Source: Pholis gunnellus
Lineage: Eukaryota > Chordata > Actinopteri > Perciformes > Pholidae
DNA length: 64,000 nucleotides
Assembly: GCA_910591455.2 (NCBI GenBank)
Contig: OU342808.1
Span: 21,987,714 to 22,051,713, forward strand
Reading direction: 5' to 3'
In this document: piece by piece, positions 59,001-64,000 of the stretch
Numbering within the stretch: the first letter of the stretch is position 1
Layout: every line of letters begins with the position of its first letter
Made by a program: the position numbers and the translations under genes
The notes under the pieces: generated by a model
Seen by the model: the letters and a program-made list of their open reading frames with translations, nothing else
The model's database searches: none
What the model was told of the DNA's origin: nothing

Positions 59001-62000
59001 AACATCTGGGTTTTTCTGCGCTGCCTTGTTTTTAATCATTGTTTTCTGTCCCTTCACTTTTGCGTCTCTTCAGACGGAGGAAATGGCTGCACAGCAGGAG
59101 GAGGGAGCTCCGGGGAAAAGAAAACGGAAGAAAAAGAAGAAGAAGGCTAAAGGTGCTGGTGAAGATGCAGACGATGAATCAGAAGAGCCAGCAATGTATC
59201 AGGAGCTTCCAAAATTTGAGGTGAATAAAAAAACAGCGCACATATTTTTATTCAATTCTAAAGCAATGTTTTTTTTGCAAGTGATGGAAGCTGATTTTTG
59301 TTGCCATGTTGTCTTCTCAGGACGAAGAGGAGTTTCCAGGCTTGACTCCTGCTCTGACTGTAACTGATAGATTTATAACGAGCAGTTATGCCGCAAAACT
59401 ATGCAATGAGGTACATATCAACAGTTATTTCTCCTCCCAGTTGTTTTTACATTATAATTAAAATACTGTTTCTGTTTCTACTAAAATGCACTTTACATGG
59501 GTGGAAACATTACAACCTGTCGGGTCAGGAGATTGTCTTCAACGTTATGTTGTATGTAATTTGCAAAACCTTTGTTGCGTTTCTTTTTCCCAGGAAAACC
59601 AAAGAGAAGGTGTTCAGCATCAGCCTGCCGACCACACCAAGGAAAAATCACCCGCAGCAAAAACTCAGCCCACAGAGACGGCGAAGAAAGGACAGGTTTG
59701 TATTGTTCTTCTACATTCAAATTGTGTGTTTTGATATTCTCCTGGAGAAAACACTAGAGATTGTTTTTGGTCTCCTGATTACTAGAAAGCTGAAAAGGTG
59801 TCTGGGAAGAAAAGCAAAGTTCCTGTTCAGCTGGACATCGGAAACATGTTGGTCGCCCTGGAAAAGAAGCAATCTCAAAAAGCAAAGCAGGACGCCAAAC
59901 CAGTCATTCTCTCAGGTGGGTTGTGTTTGGCATCTTGGCCTCTGATACAAAGGCTTCTTAATTTCTCTCTCTTTCCTCAATAAAGATTATTTAAGAATGT
60001 ATTTAAGTTGGTTACACTTGTGTTCTTAGCACAAAGCCTACTGATCCAAAAACTTACCCCAGAATGAGTCTCTTTTTAAATGATTCATTTGCAGTTGGTG
60101 GCGGACTACCTGCTGTCCAGAAGCAACCATTAGTCCAGAAGAAGCTGCCCTGGCAGCAGGATAAAATTGCACACAACCCTCTGGACTCCACCTGCCCTTT
60201 GGTGAAGAAAGGCAAGCAGAGAGAGGTGCCCAAAGCCAAGAAACCCACTCCTCTCAAAAAGGCATGTCCACCGACTTACTCTGAAACAAAAACAGATGCA
60301 CCACATTTCCTAAGAATGTATTTTCCGCGGTGCAGCGTTTGTTAGTTTACTTCTGTTTCTCAGGTTATTTTGAAAGAAAGGGAGGAGAGGAAACAAAAAC
60401 GTTTGCTGGAAGAGAGAGGACTGCTGCCTGAAAATGAGTTCAAACCTGCTAATGATGATGCTGCAGAAGAAGAAGAAGAAGAGCAGTGTGAAACAATTGC
60501 CACGGGTCAGATCAAGCATGTGAAACAATAGAATACTTTTGAGGAATTCTTTGATTATAGCAAATATTTGATCTGTTTTTTTTGTGCTTCTGTAGCCTCA
60601 GATGAGGTTGGAAGTCCTACAGAAGAACTTGATGACCAGTCAGAGTTAAACGACACAAACCAGATGATGAAGGAGGGTGATGAAGAGGCCGACAAAGACG
60701 AAATCGTAGAGCAACAAACCACCTCACCTGTGCCCTGCCCGGTCAGTCGACCCAAAATCCACAGCAGAAAGTTCAGAGAGTAAGATTGTTCACTCTATTC
60801 CCACAAGTTGTAATCTTTGTTGGTTGTGCAGAAATAAGGAAACATTTAATCTCACAGAATTTAATCAGTGTTTTTTTTTTCTTCTCACATTTGTGGTAAC
60901 TGTATATTGTAAAAGTATATTATATTGTTGTGCATGTCAGCTATTGCAGCCAGATGCTGAGCAAAGACGTGGATGAATGTGTGACGGCTCTGCTAAAGGA
61001 GCTGGTTCGTTTCCAGGACCGCCTGTACCAGAAGGACCCCATGAAGGCCCGCATGAAGAGACGCATTGTGATGGGGCTCAGAGAGGTTCTGAAGCACCTC
61101 AAACTCCGGAAGGTCAAGTGTGTCGTCATCTCACCCAACTGTGAACGCATCCAGTCCAAAGGTACTGTGTCTTTGTGAGAGTTTCACAATGCCACCTTTT
61201 GAAATATTACATGTATTGTTGCTTGAGAAATGACTGAAAAGGTTGACTGACTAATTGTTTCAGCTCTCGTATAAAGTGTCAGGTTGTTTTTTTAAAGATC
61301 CCTGCCCAAACAGGCACCAAAACTATAGTTAAAATAGCTAAATCTCTTCATCTCCCTCCTCGTTTGGCAAAACAAAAACGGCACAGATGTGTAATCACAG
61401 TGTGGACTAGAGGTGACAGAATGTTAGCTAGTAAGTCTTGTTTTTGGAAAAAGCCAGCGTTTTGAGTTTTATCCCCAGCTGAACATTTTTGGTGTGAAAA
61501 TGGCAGCTTAGTGTGGGCATATGGCCAAAAGTGAAGGAATACAAATTCTATAGCAGATTTATCCAGTTCAATGTGTACATACGCTGACCGTGACAGTTTT
61601 TGCAAGACCATACTCATTTACACATTTAAACGTGGGAGCAAGAAGGTTAAGATGCGCACCAGGTCAAAACACAAAGTTCTTTGAAAAATGTCACCTTTCG
61701 CAGGAGGCCTGGATGAGGCTCTTTACACCATCATCGACACTTGTCGGGAACAGGGGGTGCCATTCGTGTTTGCCCTCTCCAGGAAAGCTTTGGGTCGCTG
61801 CGTCAACAAGGCCGTGCCTGTCAGCCTGGTGGGCATCTTCAACTATGATGGTGCACAGGTGGGAAATATGTTCAGCACTAATGCATACTAATCACTAACA
61901 AAACAGTTGTTTTAGACATGAGAATTAGTATTTTTTCATAAATATATTTTAAAAAAAGATGAGAAGTTTGTCTTTCTTACCCACAGGACTTCTATCATAA

Positions 62001-62510
62001 GATGATCGAGTTGTCGTCTGAGGCCAGGAGAGCCTATGAGGTGATGGTGTCGAGTCTGGAGCAGACAGGCCAGGCAGATGCAGAGGACGCAGTGGACATT
62101 GAGGAAAAGCTGCAGATCAGCAGCCTGGCTGAGGAGGCTGAGCCCGGTCCTGACACCACACAGCCAGAGGAACCAGAGTACAGTAAGTTACCCTCCTGAC
62201 CCAATACTTGTGACACCTGCTCTTTTAAATGAATGTGGTCTTATGAGGTGAAACAAAGGGAAAGCTGTGACTTTGTGACTTGACCAGTTCAATTTGTAAG
62301 TAAAGAGTTAGAGCATACAGAAACAGATTGTCCCATTGAAAGTCAAGGTCCAATAACTATCTTTCTGTATTTCTTCTTCCAGTAAAAATTTGGAAGAAAA
62401 TGTTGGAGAAGGATTGCAACCACAAATTTCTGAACTTTGAGGAGCAGTTGAGCTCCATGCACTTGGACAGTGTATGTGCTGAAAACACGGATGAAGATGA
62501 CAAGAGTTGA
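56086..62510 (+). CDS. secisbp2: SECIS-binding protein 2, 18 exons, 805 aa
   Basis: Exons: 56086-56094, 56575-56678, 56786-56963, 57054-57129, 57471-57682, 57791-57875, 57959-58050, 59074-59220, 59321-59410, 59594-59695, 59786-59915, 60095-60261, 60364-60505, 60596-60779, 60941-61161, 61704-61858, 61987-62182 and 62383-62510 (2418 bases in frame). SECISBP2 binds SECIS elements in selenoprotein mRNAs and recruits the selenocysteine elongation factor to UGA. The SECIS-interaction and L7Ae RNA-binding region spans about residues 565-700, with PKIHSRKFRDYCSQML, KCVVISPNC, SKGGLDEAL, PFVFALSRKALGRCVNK and VGIFNYDGAQ. A lysine-rich run at about 267-278 may act in nuclear targeting. VPVQLDIGNMLVALEKKQ is also conserved. 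The short C-terminus (YIKIWKKML) favours SECISBP2 over SECISBP2L. Intron 12 uses a GC donor. The N-terminal exons are assigned by frame and splice sites only, and they differ from the human N-terminus. Confidence 0.92.
58125..58848. mobile_element. non-autonomous piggyBac-type element (724 bp) flanked by TTAA
   Basis: TTAA lies at 58121-58124 and again at 58849-58852. Immediately inside, the left end CCTGTTACCACGCC and the right end (on the - strand) CCCGTTACCACTCC form a 14-bp inverted repeat with two mismatches. TTAA duplications and CCC-type ends identify the piggyBac superfamily. No transposase frame is present. It occupies most of the 1.0-kb secisbp2 intron 7. Confidence 0.85.
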
Positions 62511-64000
62511 CAGTGGCGAATCCCTCTGTGCCTAAACAATGAATGAACCCACTCTCGCTCGCTGATCACCAGCTTATAATGGACTTAACCCCACATGCAC
62601 ATAATCCGCTGCAGTGGTTGTCAACCTGAAGATTTTTGTCAGGAAATTAATTATGTTGCTAAAGTTTACAATTAATTCTTATTTTTGACTGATTGAACTT
62701 AAACACAAAAAAATAGGACATTGAGCTTAAGTAATGTTTCTGTGTTTTAGTTCAAGATAAGTGGGCAAAGCTATGTACTTTAAGAGTGTGTGTGGGTTAT
62801 AAACTGGAGAGGTTTAATCAGGACTAAACCACTCACCTGAAGCAATCCCACAATATGAACCTTCAGCCAAGTTGTCTGTGATCAAGACTAGAGGATGTGC
62901 AGGGGTTTATGTACTGAGTGTATGTACAATGTCAACCAGCTACACAGTACTAAGACATTCTCAGTAAAGCCAATATGGTGCATTTTAGTTTTTATCTAAT
63001 CAATTCAGTTAAGTTTAAAGTATGTAATGTTTCTGGCATCTTTTTGTCCCCAGAAACATTGCAATTACTCTACCTGGTCAGGGCTGATATCGGCTCAAAA
63101 AAGGGTTAATACGATTTTAAGTTTGTAAAATGATGGTTGTATACCACCCTTTGTAAAACTGTGTGGAAAAAAAATGTTGGGTTTTAGAAGAAAAAATGTG
63201 AGAATCTCAAAGTTCCCATACTGTGCATGACACTGAAGGTGCACATCCACACAAACACCAGAGCCAAGATTCTTGAAAAGTGTCCCAAAACAGTATATAC
63301 TCTATAGTATCTTTATTTGTTGATGTTGGTATACAAGAAAAACATTCTAAACCAATATCTACTAACAAGAAATTATAAAATACTTGTGCCGTCGGGTGTC
63401 AATCAAAATGTAACTTTAAAAAAAAGCCACTATTTAAGTTTTACATTTCCTTTTATTAACCAAATTGTATTAGAGAACTGGTATGTATATGGATGTGTAA
63501 CTGCAGAGTTACACATAGTGTGGGAAGTTTGAGCACTGAGTTTCTCACACAGGTTTTTTGTTTTGAATCTGCACTCAGATGCTCACTAAACCACTTGTTT
63601 CAGTGTTTGTGTAACCTTACCGTTGATACGATTTGAGACCAAATTTAATTTACATTCACAACCTGTTTTTCACAGATTGACAAAGGGTGATAGACTTCAC
63701 AAGCTCAACATCTAAGTGAACCGTATTTGACCCACAGTCTTGGTCACCGTGACACATGTATTGTTGAGTTTAGAGTTGAAAATGTTTTTTACTTTTTATC
63801 CTGATTGCACTATATAGTACAGCCTGTGTTTTTTTATTTTTATTATTTGTCTGAGACTACCAAAGTACTGAACATATCATGTAGTACTACCTGAGATTGG
63901 TGTAAATGGCAGCGTTTGATTTTCTTTTAATAGGAAAAAGAGCAAAATAATGTTAAGGAACATTAGCTGCTGTTTACTTGACTTAGTTAAAAAGCTGTTT
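62511..64000 (+). other. secisbp2 3' UTR and downstream DNA
   Basis: No further gene is recognisable to the window end. I could not find a clear AATAAA near the stop, so the transcript end is unknown. The remaining frames are short and unlike any family. Confidence 0.5.

Noticed and set aside
60463..60485. GAA repeat considered as a microsatellite
   Set aside because: It lies in frame in a secisbp2 exon and encodes an acidic glutamate run.

Overview
This window is ordinary vertebrate nuclear DNA, most likely from a percomorph teleost fish. Genes are split into many short exons with GT-AG introns, long AC/GT microsatellites are present, and the intergenic DNA carries degraded fish-type repeats. 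I rebuilt the gene models by hand from splice sites, reading-frame continuity and family recognition. Six complete multi-exon genes and the tail of a seventh can be read, and every exon junction of the complete genes keeps frame.

Layout from left to right: (1) the last coding exon of a JAK2-type tyrosine kinase, + strand; (2) an SLC16 monocarboxylate-transporter-like gene, + strand, 431 aa in four coding exons; (3) gldc, the mitochondrial glycine decarboxylase P-protein, - strand, 25 coding exons, 1030 aa; (4) mboat4, ghrelin O-acyltransferase, + strand, three exons, 443 aa; (5) coq2, the polyprenyltransferase of ubiquinone synthesis, - strand, seven exons, 390 aa; (6) mfsd10, a major facilitator transporter, - strand, 12 coding exons, 453 aa; (7) a znf462-like giant C2H2 zinc-finger gene, - strand, about 2477 aa and 30 fingers; (8) secisbp2, the SECIS-binding protein of selenocysteine incorporation, + strand, 18 exons, 805 aa. 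The znf462-like gene and secisbp2 are divergent, with start codons about 0.7 kb apart.

The genes are unrelated housekeeping, endocrine and regulatory genes. They do not form an operon or a shared pathway. From memory, JAK2, GLDC, ZNF462 and SECISBP2 all lie on human chromosome 9, so part of the neighbourhood may be old synteny.

The spaces between genes hold transposon debris: a 670-bp hAT-type element with an exact 8-bp target duplication nested inside an older repeat, a 724-bp piggyBac-type element flanked by TTAA, a LINE copy whose endonuclease and RNase H pieces are joined without the reverse transcriptase, two fragments of an L2-like LINE, a MITE with a central hairpin, and several dispersed repeat families present in more than one copy.

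I found no evidence of an undescribed multi-gene system. The most useful observations are two GC-AG introns needed to keep frame, an internal finger-module duplication in the znf462-like protein, an in-frame upstream ATG closed by one stop in that gene's first exon, and the nested and deleted transposons.
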